Source: Sipunculus nudus
Lineage: Eukaryota > Annelida > Sipuncula > Golfingiida > Sipunculidae
Assembly: GCA_026874595.1 (NCBI GenBank)
Contig: CM049315.1
Coordinates: 78,349,401 to 78,413,400, forward strand
Reading direction: 5' to 3'
Length of the DNA stretch: 64,000 bases
A program made the translations under genes and the position numbers. The notes below the pieces were generated by a model. The model was given only the letters and a program-made list of their open reading frames with translations. It did no database searches and was not told the origin of the DNA. Shown piece by piece: positions 1 to 12,700 of the stretch (position 1 is its first letter; the number at the start of each line of letters is the position of its first letter).

Positions 1-42
1 CGGCGGATACAGGTAGTGGCTTGTCGACTACCCGTACTCTAG
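1..42 (+). mobile_element. Helitron-type 3' terminus (element cut by window edge)
   Basis: The segment ends in CTAG at 39-42, followed by T. A 6-bp stem (GGTAGT at 12-17, ACTACC at 27-32) ends 10 bases before that terminus. A hairpin about 10 nt upstream of CTRR, followed by a host T, is the classic Helitron 3' end. The same terminal block (GACTACCCGTATTCTAG-like) recurs at 15591-15608 and 3209-3225. The body of the element lies before base 1. Confidence 0.55.
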
Positions 43-2458
43 TTGTTAAAGGGTTTTCTCAATCTATAAGAATAGATCAGGCAGGCCTCGATTTTATGCA
101 TTCCTGCATTCCAGAGGCAGGCAATATTCACGGAGGGAATGCTGTATTTTTCATTGAATTCCGTATCGGGAATACCAGCCTATTATCAAAGAATTTGGTT
201 TATTTTAAAGGCCATAACTAAATGAAATTAATCTACGTAAAGAAAGAAAGTTAAAAAGAATCACCACCAAAAATAGACAATATATGCGGTAGCTTATGTT
301 TTATATGTGTCCTGATCAGTTTTGTCAGAAATACCGTCATGATCGTTACAGAACTGAAGAAATCACGCAGTTGCCGCAATGACAAACATCTAATTTGTTG
401 AGATTGTGCACTAGACATCGTCAGTGGCAGGTTCCATTATAAAGCCCTGCTTCATTTGTTTTATATACGCACCGTTCTGCCGTGATCTTAGCTGAGAAAA
501 AATATTCATAACCACCATAAGCGCATAATGTCTGTGAATATTTACCAGCCAAAATTGTCATGAATGAAGTCACATGGGGTGAACTTTTACTACGAATCTC
601 TTATTGGCTATCTATCTGTGACACATCATCGCCCTGCCAATCAGAAGAACCTTTTCATGAGGTATTGATATATGCAAATAAACATGTCACATGGTTTCTA
701 TGCGGCTTTATGGCCAACATTGGCTGGTTGACAGTACAAATGTTGAGCATTATAGTATGACAGCGTTGAGCTTGCACTTTATTTGTAATCAAATGAGGAC
801 GATTTCAAATTGCTCAGTGTTTGTTTCCGCGATTCACCTATTTTTCATAAATATTTGTGCATAATAATATTTCAGACTTCATTGATCTTAGGCTTATGGC
901 CGCAGGCTGTTAAGCTGTTTTGCCCGTGTGTCGAAATTTGGGAGCGGTTTACTGGCAGTTTTTATTTTCCCTCTAACGTACGAGGATGTATCAGTCATTC
1001 CACGAATAAATAGGCATAATCAGACATAATTAAAGGCTCAAATTAAATTATTGACGTCGTTTGGTAATACCTTAGATTATAAAAATTAAGAACATCTTCC
1101 ACATGGAGACAGAGGGAGTTTAAGAATATAATTATAGAGGGCTATTATTCTAGCACGTGAAGGCAGACTTTTACAGATCTGGGCTTGCACCTTCATATCA
1201 TAAGGGGCCGATCCAAAAATACGTTCATACCTTGGTACGACGATCAACTAAAATTACACACTTATTAATGAATGAAAAATATGTATCATGATGTTATTGT
1301 TGTCTACACGGGCACTGATGAAAAATCGCCGTCCTATAAAAAAAAAAATGTCCAAAAATAATGTCCTTTTAGTCCAACAGAATTTTTCCAAACGTCTTCC
1401 TGTACATGTCCTGTACAAAATGGCCCTAATCTCTGGTGGGGAAACCTGTGGTGTTTGTAGTAAAAAATGGTAAACAAGTCTTTCAAAACTGGAAATCGGG
1501 TACTTGTTCAAGAAGAGTAGACCGTATCTAAAGAATACATGGTGAATATATGGTGATACACCAACAATTTATGATCTTAAAATTAATATTACTGCTGCCG
1601 TTTTTTTTTTCCATGCAAATATTCTGAACGGAAATAAACAAAACTTGTCCGATTGAACCAACTGAAGATTCTGCATGTGAGTTCCTCTTGGCCCACGTGT
1701 GTCATTTGACTTTGGCGGGAACATTCGTTTTCATCCCGGGTACAATACATTCATGCTAATTTTTCCCCATGGTACCTTTTCCAAATGTGCAGGTCCCACA
1801 TGCTGCAATCGCATGTATTTGTATGGTATGTGATTAGATACATCCAGTATGAAGGCCAAATACAAATGCTAATACAGATATTATACTATTACACAACACA
1901 AATGCAAATACATAATGTAGCTGTATTTAAATAAAAATATGTTTTTGACCCTAACCCTGCAAGATTCACATTCCGCTGAATACCATTTGTTTTATTAAGT
2001 TTTTTTATGTGGTGAACTCTGTGAATGCTGCAACAGATAATCCTTTATCTTTTGCTTCAATAAGTCATTAAGATATAAACACCTTGTTGCTCTTTTCTAT
2101 ATTTACATTTCTATATTCATTTAACAAGATAAATGTTTTAGTGTCATCTGATTAGTCATGGGGATATATACAGGGATTGCTTATTCTTTTTTTTTTCAGC
2201 TTGAAACATTCTATATTTAAACATAGATTCTGAGGGAAGTGATAGGTCTGGTGGGAATTCCAGAAAAATTATTGCATTCCCGCGAGGGAATGTAACAAAT
2301 TTCTATTATTTCGACCCTTGTCAGGTAATTGATTTTTAATAGAGTCTTAGAAAGTTAAGGTTAATCTAGTAGCCAAGGGAGGGCTGCAATAGTCTTTTTT
2401 TTGCAAAACTGTTTCAAATGCTGTAACATTGCACAAAAATGATTCTTAGATGGCCTGT
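43..2458. other. Non-coding, AT-rich interval
   Basis: I see no supported gene. The short open frames have no recognisable domain and no convincing splice context. Small homopolymer runs occur (for example T-runs near 1600 and 2190). If the CD36-like gene extends upstream, this stretch would be intron or 5' flank. Confidence 0.5.
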
Positions 2459-3420
2459 TTTAGCGAACCTGTGAGCTCATGCGATGGTGCACTCATATCT
2501 CGGCAGTGTTTTGACATATCTGCCTAAAATTTTGCAGGTTTATACATCTTGGATAGCTTTCTGGATTTTGTGGCAGGTGGCGCCACCTACATTTATGTAT
2601 ACACTGCAAACATTCAGGCTTATATCTCAGGACTGATTTGACATATACCCCTGAAATTTTGCATATGTATAGATCTCACATTGCTCTTAATCATACACAA
2701 AATTGGTGGTGCCACCTGCCACCATTTTTGCACAGCGTCCGTATGTTTGTGTGCTGTGGGCTAAAATCACTCATATTTCAGTAGTGGTTTGACTTATCTG
2801 CCTGAAATTTTGCATCTTTATATATCTTGGATAGCTTACTTGATTTTGTGGCAGGTGGTGCCACCTACATTTATGTATACACTGCAGACATTCAGGCTTA
2901 TATTTGAGGACTGGTTTAACATATCCCCCTGAAATTTTGCATGTATATAGATCTAACATAGCTCTTAATCATACACAAAAGTGGTCTGTCTGTTTGTCTG
3001 CCATGGGCTAAAATCACTCATATCTCAGTAGTGGTTTGACTTGTCTGCCTAAAATTTTGCATGTTTATACATCTTAGACAGCTTTCTGGATTTTGTGGTA
3101 GTTGGCGCAACCTACATACACATTTTGGCTGCAGACATCCAGGCTGTTATGCAACACACCTCACTCTATTTCCCCTTGCCACTTAATCCATGCCTCACTT
3201 CACTTGTTGACTACCCGTTATCTAGTTTTTGTGTTGTGTGCACCCATGCTAGAATTTCAGCAGTGATGTTTGTTTAATTGTTTCTTGTTCTAAGTGTTTA
3301 GTACTTGCATTGTTCATATACATGTTACACATGTTCTTGAAAAGTAATGGTCCAGTATTGAAGCATTATACCTGGTGTAATCTCATTGCACAGGTTTGCA
3401 TTAGGCCTGTAGGCCTTTCT
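2459..3420 (+). repeat. Interspersed repeat R2, short copy
   Basis: It starts near AGCGAACCTGTGAGCTCATG and ends near GCACAGGTTTGCATTAGGCC, so the ends carry an inverted AAACCTGTG-type motif. The same two ends bound a longer copy at about 5382-9085. Inside lie degenerate ~140-bp units related to the Helitron tandem repeats, ending at 3225. No protein is evident. The class is unknown; a non-autonomous DNA element is possible. Confidence 0.5.
2487..3225 (+). mobile_element. Partial Helitron (repeat core and 3' end)
   Basis: The ~140-bp half units ('actcatatctc...ttttgcat...ggtggcgccacct') match those in the Helitron at 13662-15608. The right edge GACTACCCGTTATCTAG followed by T matches the family's 3' end, but the left arm of the terminal hairpin has been lost. 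No 5' TC end is visible, so the copy is truncated or degraded. The left border is approximate. Confidence 0.45.
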
Positions 3421-3851
3421 AAGTTTACTTCAATGATTTTTTGCTGAATAATCAGACCTGTAACAATGAAAGGACTGAGGGATACTTGGTGAATAAAGCT
3501 AGATATATTAATCATATGAATGAACTGATATCTGTGGATATATAAGAAGCTGTACAGACAACATAAATAATTTGTGTCCGTATCCAGCTTATATGTAAGA
3601 TAAATCCATGAATAAAATATATGGTTCTTATTTTGCTTTCAATAGGCATCTATTATTATTCATGATAAAAAAAATATTATATGTCTTTCAGTATGTATAA
3701 CAGATTCGGCAACTAACCAAGATCTTGTCTGCATCTATAAATAGCTTGTCAGACTGCAAACTATCTCTGATTTGACAACAGGAAAAGTTTCAGTCTGTAC
3801 CTATTTATACCTCTTTGCAGACTGCCAATTGTATAAGATTTGAGACTGTTA
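3421..3851. other. Non-coding; diverged repeat units
   Basis: It contains segments such as 'cagactgcaaactatctctgatttg', related to the short tandem units near 8120-8640. No coding potential is recognised. Confidence 0.4.
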
Positions 3852-5381
3852 GCACAAATTGTAACCTTAAGGGCTAGCATCATGAACCCTGTGCAGTCTT
3901 AGAGGTTCTAATAAGATCTCCTTGCAAACCTTAGATTATGTCACTGCGACCTATATTCTCCTAGTTATGGGGTGTGTTTGCACCCCCCAGTATTATTAAT
4001 TCTTATAGCCAAAGTTTTCATCCCAAACCTTCCATCTTTCACTTACAGCAAACCTACCAACAGGGGAAGAACCAAAATTATTTTGAGGTCACAAGGTCAA
4101 AGGTCAAGGTCACAGGTCCCACTTCTTTCAAAAGCTTGTGGATGCATTTTAAGCCAAACCTTTCATCCCAATCCTTTGATCTTACACATATGGCTCTCCT
4201 TCCAAGTGGGAGAAGAATCCTATAGATTTTGAGGTCACAAGTTCAAAGGTCAAGGTCACAGGATCCACTTCTTAAAAAAGGTTGTGGACACATTTCAAGC
4301 TAGAATTTTCATTCCAAACCTTTCAGCACTGATTTTTCTGCCAACAGGGAAAAGACCTGTTGATTTTGAGGTCAAAGATCAAGTTCACAGCACCCACATC
4401 TTGGGTGGAGTCATTTTAAGGCAAACTTTTCAACCTATTATCTCCATCTGTCATATATGGCTAACCTACCAATAGGGGAAGAACCCTATCGATGTTGAGT
4501 TCAAAAGGTCAGAGGTCAAGGTCAAAATATTAAATTGTTCCAAATGCTTATGAACATATTTCAAGCTAAACTGTTTATCCCAAACATTCAGTCTTTCACA
4601 TATGCCTCATCTATGCATGACTCAATTTGATTAAACATATTTGTGGGTCTTTTTGCTTGAAGAAATAAATTATTGATTTTGGGGTCAGCTGGTCAGGATG
4701 TTAAAGGATGCATGTCAAAGTTATTCACACATTGGTTGCCAAGAGATTACTCAATTTTTAAGTGGTTAGTAGTTAACCATCCTTTTAAAAAGAATCCAGT
4801 TTATATGTGGGCAAAAGGGCAAGGTCATAGGTCAGGGATGTTCACGATAATAACTTATTTTGTAGACCATTAAGGTTAAACTACTGATTAATAAGATGAT
4901 GGGAACATTTTGCAGTTAATTTCATGGAATCATAGCAATATACTAAGTTTTCTAGATTTCTGAATATTATTATACAAATCATCAGATATACCAGCAAGTG
5001 TTTGTACTGATAATATGTGGGTTTGTACGTGGATTTAGGATGGCTTTATTTGATAAAAAGACTCTTAGTGATGCTTTCTGCATTTCTTTTCTTTCAGGTT
5101 TTGCAGTTTACCTACCCTGCCAGATGGTAATTAAAAAAATATTGGACTTACACTTTTTACATTTGCATGTCTATAAATCTGATGTGAGAGCTCTCCAACC
5201 TGACCATGCCTTTTGAATTGTTTTGGACATTCATAACTGTAACATTCTTTGGAGCTATTGCCACAAGTTTGGTCTCTTATTTGAGGATGTGTGATATCAA
5301 ACGTCAGACTTGTCAGAAATCCATTATGTCTGCCAGGTAGCCTGCTTAGAAATCCTTTTGCCAGTGCAGTTTCTGTGATAA
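3852..5381 (+). repeat. Interspersed repeat R1, copy A, left part
   Basis: It aligns by eye with 10790-11368 plus 13421-13660 plus 15609-16510 of R1 copy B. Shared landmarks are 'gcagtcttagaggttcta', 'ttatggggtgtgtttgcaccc', blocks of AGGTCA half-sites, and an AG-preceded 'gttttgcagtttacc' segment (5098 here, 16233 in copy B). Copy A lacks the two insertions in copy B and so acts as an empty-site control. It is itself cut at about 5381 by the R2 copy. No transposase or RT is seen. Confidence 0.6.
4086..4112 (+). promoter_or_regulatory. Cluster of AGGTCA nuclear-receptor-type half-sites inside R1
   Basis: AGGTCA occurs at 4086, 4094, 4101 and 4107. The 4094/4101 pair is a perfect direct repeat with 1-bp spacing (DR1), the known RXR/HNF4-type arrangement. 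TCAAGGTCA, the known ERR/FTZ-F1-type extended half-site, ends at 4112. Similar clusters recur at about 4236, 4507, 11015, 11160 and 13491 in R1 copies. Whether any of these is used is unknown. Confidence 0.4.
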
Positions 5382-8300
5382 TTAGCAAACCTGTGAGCTT
5401 ATGCGATGGTGTGGCGTCGTCCGGCGTCCGTCGGCTGTCGTCTGTACGTTAACCCATACCATCTTGAAAACGGCAAGAGGTAGCATCACGAAATTTTATG
5501 CAAAAAATTAGTCATCTAAAAAACTATATCGGATTTTGCTTATTTTTTGGCTAACTGCATTTTCTTAGATTTTATAGGGAAGCTAAAAAAGCTTTAAAAA
5601 TCTTCTTCTCCGAAACTGTTCGGCCAAATTGTTTCATATTTCACAGAAATGATTCCTGGAATAATCTTTCTCAAGTTTGTTCGAATGGTTTAAGTTCAGT
5701 GATTTTTGGCCGAGTTAGAAAAAGTTGAACTTAGTCATCTGTCCATAAAAGCATACTAAAATTAAAATCTCAGAAAAGGCTGGTGCTATCATCTCAATTT
5801 TATGCCAATGTTGTTCACATGAGACATATCTGAAATTGAGGTATTGGTGGCGCCACTTGCATCTACCTTTTTTGTACAGGGGTCATCAGTGCCCGTATCA
5901 TACTGACGGCTACAAAAAACTTCTTCTCTGAAACCATATGGCCAAATAGTTTAATATCACACAGAAATGATCCTAGGGTAGTGCTTTCTGAAATTTTTTC
6001 AAATGGTCTAAGTTCAGTGACTTTTGGCTGAGTTATGGGAAGCTGAATTTAGTCATATGCTGTAACAGCCCATTTTAGCTCAGTGGCTACAAAGATCTTC
6101 TTCTCAAAAACCACTGGGCCAAATTCTTAAATCTCACACATTAATTATCCTTAGATGTTGATAATTCAAGTTTGTTCAAATGGTTTTGGTTCAGTGATTT
6201 TTGGCTGAGTTATGGGAAGCTTAACTTAGCCATTTTGCTGTATTTTCCCATATGAGTTATAAACCTGTAAAATTTTTTTTGACTGACCCTACTGAGGCCA
6301 GTTTGTTTAATATTTTACAAAAATAATCCCCTGAATAATTCTTATAATAATTGTCTTTTATGGTTCCAAAGAATGAATTTTGGCTGAATTATAAAGGTTC
6401 AATTGAGTCATTTTACCATATATGTTAGCTGTGTGAAGCAGATACACAGATACATCTAGATACATCTAGACTGGCACAAGTTTATCAGCATTTATTACAT
6501 CATGCCTCTAGACATTTAGATTTAAGGTTATCTATGGTTAATATTGTCAAGAATGTTTTTTTAAAAGCTTTTAAAAAATGTAGATTTATGATTTTTAGAT
6601 ATTCCTCATGCCAGGCAATGTTTACAATCACAGCTATACAGCTCTCTGTGGGTATATAAAGACGGCTGTACATGGATTATAAATAATTGGTATCCATAGT
6701 CAAATTAATTCAAGATTTTGCCATCAGTGAGATGTATCTGTATTACAATTTTGCATTCAATATGCATCTGTATTAATTTTTAGTGAACCTGTAAACTATT
6801 GCGATGGTGTGGCGGCGTTTGTCTTCTGTACGTTTACCCATACTATTTTGAAAATGATTGGAGCTAGCATCATGAAATTTAATGCAAAAAATTAGCCATC
6901 TGAAAATTTTCTTAAATTTTATAGAGATAAAGGTAAAAAAAACTTTAAAAATCTTCTCCTCCGAAACACTCAAGCCAAATTGTTCAATATTTCACAGAAA
7001 TAATCTTTTATACCATCTCCCTCAATCTTGTTCAGGAAGTTGAACTTAGTCATCTGTCCAAAAAAGCATACTAAAATGACAGTCTCAGAAACAGCCAGAG
7101 CTATCATCACCAAATTTTTTGCCAGTGTTGGTCACAAGAGTCATATATGAAATTCAGGTATTGGTTGCGCCACCTGAATTGACCTATTTTTGTACGGGGG
7201 TCATTGGTCATCTGTACATTAATCCATAATTTCTCAGGAATAGCAGGAGCTACCATTCCCAGATTTTATGCAATAATCTGTCACATATCAAATTTTGTGG
7301 GATTCAGCTTATTTTTTTGCTATCTGCATTTACTTAGATTTTATAAGGAAAAAGCTGACAATATTTTAAAAGTCGTCTTCTTGTAGACGGTCCAGCCAAA
7401 TTGTTAAATATTTTACATAAATGATCCCAGAGGCAAGCCCTCTCAAGTTTGTTCAAATGGTTTGCATTTGATGAATTTTAGTGGAGTTACACAAATTTGA
7501 ACAGTCATTCGGCCAAGTAAGCATACCGACATAGTACTCTCAGAAATGACAGAAGCTAGCATTACCAGGTATTGTGCAAATGTTGGTCACATGACTCATA
7601 TTTGAAGTTGTATATTAAGTGTGCCATCTACATTGACCTGTTTTTTATGGGCAAAAAACCTCATAATTTTAGCCTCTTTCAGCTTAATGATGAAACTGTC
7701 AAGTTGAATTGTTCAATTTTTCAAAAGAATTATCCTAGGACATGGTTCTTTCAATCATATCAGAATATACTGAGTTTGTTCATTTTTGGTTGAGTTGTGA
7801 AAAGCTTAAGTTGGTCTTATGGCCATTATTATGTCTTTTTCAAACTGAGGACTGCAATAGTGTTCTTCTACAAAATTATTATTTCAATTATATCTTCTGT
7901 AACATTGCACAAAAATTATTCTAAGGTGGCCTTTGTTCAATTTTACTGGAATGATTTTTGGCAGAACTATTGGACCTTTAACAATGAAAGTACTGCATCT
8001 TTTATTATTCTAGATATTTTGATAAAAAGTCTATGAATATGTCGGCTTAGAAAAAAAGAAATTTTAACCAAAGTCTTTCAGTATGTGTAAACAGATATAC
8101 CAACAGGCCAAGATTGAATATGTATCTTTAAATAGGTTGAGAAACTGCCAACTGTTTCAGATTTGGGAACAGATCAAGAGTTCATTCAGTGCAGCCAGAT
8201 ATAGGTGAAGAGTTCAATCAGTGCAGCCAAGCACATGGCATGTGATCACCTCATGGGTGACATGTGAACACCTCATGGGCACCATGTGATCATTTCATGG

Positions 8301-9085
8301 GTGTCAAGCCCCTCAGGGCAGGGCATGAGCTTATGCAATGGGTTGGCTACTATTTCAGATTTGGCAACAGGCTAGAGGTCAGTCTGGATCTATTTATAGC
8401 TTTGGCAGACTGCCAACTATATCAGATTAGGCAACAGGTCAAGAGTTCACTCAGTGCAGCCAGGTATGGGTCAGGAGTTTACTCAGTGCAGTAGCTGCAT
8501 TCTATTTAAAGCTTTTGCAGACTGCCAACTGTGTCAGATTATGCAACAGGTCAAGAGTTCACTCAGTGCAGCCAGGTACAGGTCATGAGTTCACTCAGTG
8601 CAGTAGTCTGAGCAAGCAATTTGTCACAGTTCACTCGGGGCAACAGCCTTTCTCACCTAAGCCTGGTCAGCCCTATGCATCAGACTCAAGGTAAGTTTGA
8701 TGTATTGGCCTAATATTTTGACCTGTCTATGTGTCTTTGATGGCTTTCTCGCTCACAAGACAGGTGTCACCACCTACCATGACTTTTGCACAGGTTTTTC
8801 TCAGGAGGGGTTTGATATATCAGTCTGAAATTGGGCGTATGTATATATCTCTGATAGCTTCATTGTATACAAGACTGGTGTTGCCAGCTACAATCTTTTT
8901 AGTGTTGTGTGCACCTATGCCAGAATTTCAGCAGTGATGCTTGTGTAATTGTTTCTTATTCAAAATGTTTAGTACTTGCATAGTTCATATACATGAAAAG
9001 TAATGGTCCAGCATTGAAGCATTATACCTGGTGTATTTCCCAATGCACAGGTTTGCATTAGGCCTGTAGGCCTTGTTGTAATGTT
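5382..9085 (+). repeat. Interspersed repeat R2, long copy inserted in R1 copy A
   Basis: It starts near AGCAAACCTGTGAGCTTATG and ends near GCACAGGTTTGCATTAGGCC. R1 copy B is continuous across the corresponding point (about 16500), which marks this as an insertion. The body holds degenerate repeats of a block containing 'caagtttgttcaaatgg' and 'cagtgatttttggctgagtta' at roughly 180-400-bp intervals. A further internal R2-like start lies at 6781. No reading frame resembles a transposase. Confidence 0.5.
8120..8640 (+). repeat. Degenerate short tandem repeat (~110 bp)
   Basis: 'gactgccaact' followed by 'tcagatt..gcaacagg' and 'agttcactcagtgcagcc' recurs, with clear units at about 8407 and 8517 and weaker ones near 8140 and 8350. 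The open frame at 8264-8494 is built of these units and is not called a gene. Confidence 0.5.
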
Positions 9086-9640
9086 TGGTCCCTTTTAGAG
9101 GATGTTTGCTGTTCAATTTCCAATCTGTCAGAAATCCAATATGGCCACTAGGAAGCCATCTTTAAATTCCTTTAGAACATATTATCTCTAGAACTATTAA
9201 AGTGAATGCAGTGGGACTTATATTAATGTAATCTTGCATTGGGTCAAAGATTTCTTAATAAATATGACCATCCTTTATGAAAGCTCAGTACAGTTGGCTT
9301 GTATTGAATAACAATTAATACAGAGATACCAGTTTCACAATGATTCTTGCAGAGATTTCCTTGATTTTTTTTGCTATATATTTTGATCTTATATTTGGCC
9401 TGTGTGTTATTCCTTTTGAGACTGATAGCTATCAAGCAAGCTGTGGGATTAGTTCCTGGTAGCTGAAATACCATATGTTTTGCCTCAGACCATCAAACCA
9501 GGCATATTTGATATACATTTATGTTAACATAAAAAGTTTCAACAAAATTGGCATATAGGTTCTTCAACAATTATACTTGAAGTTGTGAATCACAGCCCAT
9601 AATGTCCCAGGTCATGCTTGGCAGCTGAGTGTCATAACCC
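9086..9640 (+). repeat. Interspersed repeat R1, copy A, right part
   Basis: It aligns with 16530-17105 of copy B through 'ccatctttaaattcctt', 'ttaatgtaa', the 'gctatatattttgatctta' block, and the shared end 'agctgagYgtcatRacccatgggtca'. It resumes R1 after the R2 insertion and ends about 100 bp before the first CD36-like exon. Confidence 0.55.
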
Positions 9641-9742
9641 ATGGGTCAATTGTAATAGTTTTGCCTTGATTTTGTGTAATCATTTATATCATATTCATTT
9701 GTTATATATAAGCTCTTTTATGTTTTGTTTGTGTATTTATAG

Positions 9743-9797
9743 GGAGACACATCAACTACAGAAGCCTCTGATATTTCCCCTGATCTGGTTAAATGAG
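9743..9797 (+). CDS. CD36-like exon, end of lumenal domain
   Basis: The acceptor is TTTATAG after a T-rich tract and the donor is GAG|GTAAGA. The first base completes a codon from an unseen upstream exon; 18 codons follow (ETHQLQKPLIFPLIWLNE), ending in phase 0. The other two frames contain stops. Confidence 0.8.
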
Positions 9798-12700
9798 GTA
9801 AGAGACCAGTCCAAGGAGGGTCGAAGGTCAGGTATTTACATATTGTAAGAGCTTGAATATGATAGTCCTTCTCAAATGGTTGAGACATACCATTTCACAT
9901 GTAACTTAGCTTACCAAGGGCCAAGGAGGGTGATATCTGGTACAAAAAAACTGTACACAACCAAGCTAGGCTCTCTCTGCTGGCGACCTGGGTTTGATCC
10001 ACAGTATGGCCATGAGAGTTGGTTTTCTTGTGCCAGGACTGCAGTTTTCTCAGGGTCCACCAGATCTGCTTATTTCAAAAAGATTTAGTGCATACCTTTT
10101 ACAATAGGGTCAAGGAATTACAAACAAAAGATTAACATAAGTGAACATCTAAAAAAAACTTATTTCAGTGAAATAAAAAAAGATCGTCTTTTGTAAAATA
10201 TTGATATTTCACCCAAATTTAATTAACAGTCTCATATTCTGTACTTGTAGACATCTACAATTGACAAAGCGTCCGCTAACAAGTTCAAGGGTAAAGTTCT
10301 GAACCCTATGACCATGCTGACCATCATACAGTACATCGTGATCGCTGTCGGCGTGCTGGTCACCCTCATCTGTCTCATCATTTTGACATTGATGCTGATA
10401 CGTTACCACAGAAGGTCCAGGGTAGGTACAGTAATACTTAACCATTTTCATATACTGTTGTCACCCTCATCCATCTCATCATTTTGACATTGATGCTGAT
10501 ATGTTACCACAGAAGGTCCAGGGTAGGTACAGTAATACTTAACTATTTTCATATACTGTGGTCACCCTAATCTGTCTCATCATATTGACGTTGATACTGA
10601 TAAGTTATGACAGAATGTCCAGCGAAGGTACAGTAATACAGTAATTTGTGAGGCAAAATTTCACCATTTTCATTTTTTCATTGTTTTTAGCTCAGCTGAC
10701 TTTCAGTCATGCTGGGCTATAGCGATGGGTCTTTGTCCGTCGTCCTTCCATATGTCCGGCCAGCCGTCCGTCCGTTAGCAGGGCACAAATCATAACCGTA
10801 GGGGTTAGGGCCATGAACCCTATGCAGTCTTAGAGGTTCTAAAAAGATCTCCTTGCAAATCTGAAATTAGGTCACTGTGACCTATATTCTCGAAGTTATG
10901 GGGTGTGTTTGCACCCCCAAGAAATAATTCTTTTAGCCAAAATTTTCATCCCAAACCTTACATCTTTCCTGTACAGCTCACCTACCAACAGGGGAAGAAC
11001 CATAATTATTTTGAGGTCACAAGGTCAAAGGTCATGGTCACAAAACCAACTTCTTTGAAAAGCCTGTGGATGCATTTCAAGCCAAACCTTTCATCCCAAT
11101 TCTTTGATCTTTCACATATAGCTCACCTACTAAGTGGGAGAAGAATCCTATAGATGTTGAGGTCACAAGGTCAAAGGTCAGGGTAACAGGATCCACATCT
11201 TTGAAAAGGTTGTGGACACATTTCAAGCTAGACTTTCATTCCAAACCCTTCAGCACTGATATCGCTTCTCTGCCAACAGGGGAAAAGACCTGTTGATTTT
11301 TAGGTCAAAGGTCAGGTTCACAGCACCCTCTTCTTGCGTGGAGTCATTTTCAGGCAAACTTTTCAATCTACCGTAAAATCTCCACTTAAAACCGCGGTTT
11401 AATCAAGAAATTCAAAATCTTGAAATCAGGTTGATTTCCTGAAAGCACTGTGCGGTTTATACTAGAAGGGTTTCTGAATATCTTCCTGACAGTCATCGTT
11501 TTTGGGCCGGCGAGTGAGCGATAATATTGCAACTTTCAAAGGCCGTTCTTAGCAGCAGTCTCGCATGCATGGGAGCCGTGTGTAAATGTATTATTTACGG
11601 TTATTTGTTATTTATAAATTAAATTATTGCTGATTAGTATTCGTGTGATATATAACTTGTTATAAAATCTTGGTAATTGTTACCAAATAATACGTTTACA
11701 ACAACCCTGCTGTAACACACAGCAGCCTAACTGCATTAAATGCGGCGGTATCCAGGACCCAGGATACCGCCGCATAAAAAGCTTCAGAGTAAACTGGAGA
11801 ACTTCAAACCCTTGTCGGAAAAAATCGTGTAAAATCAAATAGTGCGTTTATGACAAGTAAACTTTAAGGAATCTAAGGGAGATATAGTTCTTTATTCGAA
11901 TGACCACAAAATTCAGCTAAATATTATGTTTTAGTATGTAAACAAGACTCACTTTTAAAACTTTGCAATCCTTGCGCTTGAAACTGTCTCAGAATCTGAA
12001 ACAATGAACTGCGTGACCTTTGCTCGCTGAGCCAACAAGGCCCGTTACCACTGGTTACACAGGCGGCTGCCGGCCAGCCGTGGCTGGAGGGAAAACCCAG
12101 AGCAGACATCGTTCCCCGTGTATCACCGGTTATTAGGATAACACATATTATTCTAATCATCATTTAAAGTGGACAAACACTGTCCAAGTGGAATGTTATA
12201 TGCGTATTTGATAAGAATATCTTTATTTCTTAACAAATACGACATTTTCAGACGAAATATAAGAATTGTCATGTGGAATGTCTCCAGTTTCCTCAAATTA
12301 TCTTCTAGGGCTCTCGCACAGCGTAGCGTAGTAAGAGAGGATGGGTGCTAGGGCTAACAGCGGCAAACATCGTTGGGCATGGTCAAGCAAAATTCAAATA
12401 AAAGCCTACTATAAACCCATTTGCAGCATTATTTAGGAATGATTATTTGTTTAAAACGTAAAGTAAATAAAAAGCTGACATCGCAAAGAGTCACACAATG
12501 GCAGACGATCGTTTTAAAATCAAGTTTGAGTGCCGCCATGTGCTGAAACGCCCCGGTATTCTGCTAAGAATATTTTGAACGGCTGTACGCGGTGGGTGGT
12601 AAACAGAACAGCCACCTATTTCGTCCCAGCGTGCCTTGCGCGAACACTGCCTTGACAAAATGGCTCCCACACGGAAACTTTCTTCAGGAAAAAAACTTGC

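Noticed and set aside
560-760. 66-codon plus-strand frame near the window start
   Set aside because: No domain; surrounding sequence shows no promoter or splice pattern, and the length is within chance for AT-rich DNA.
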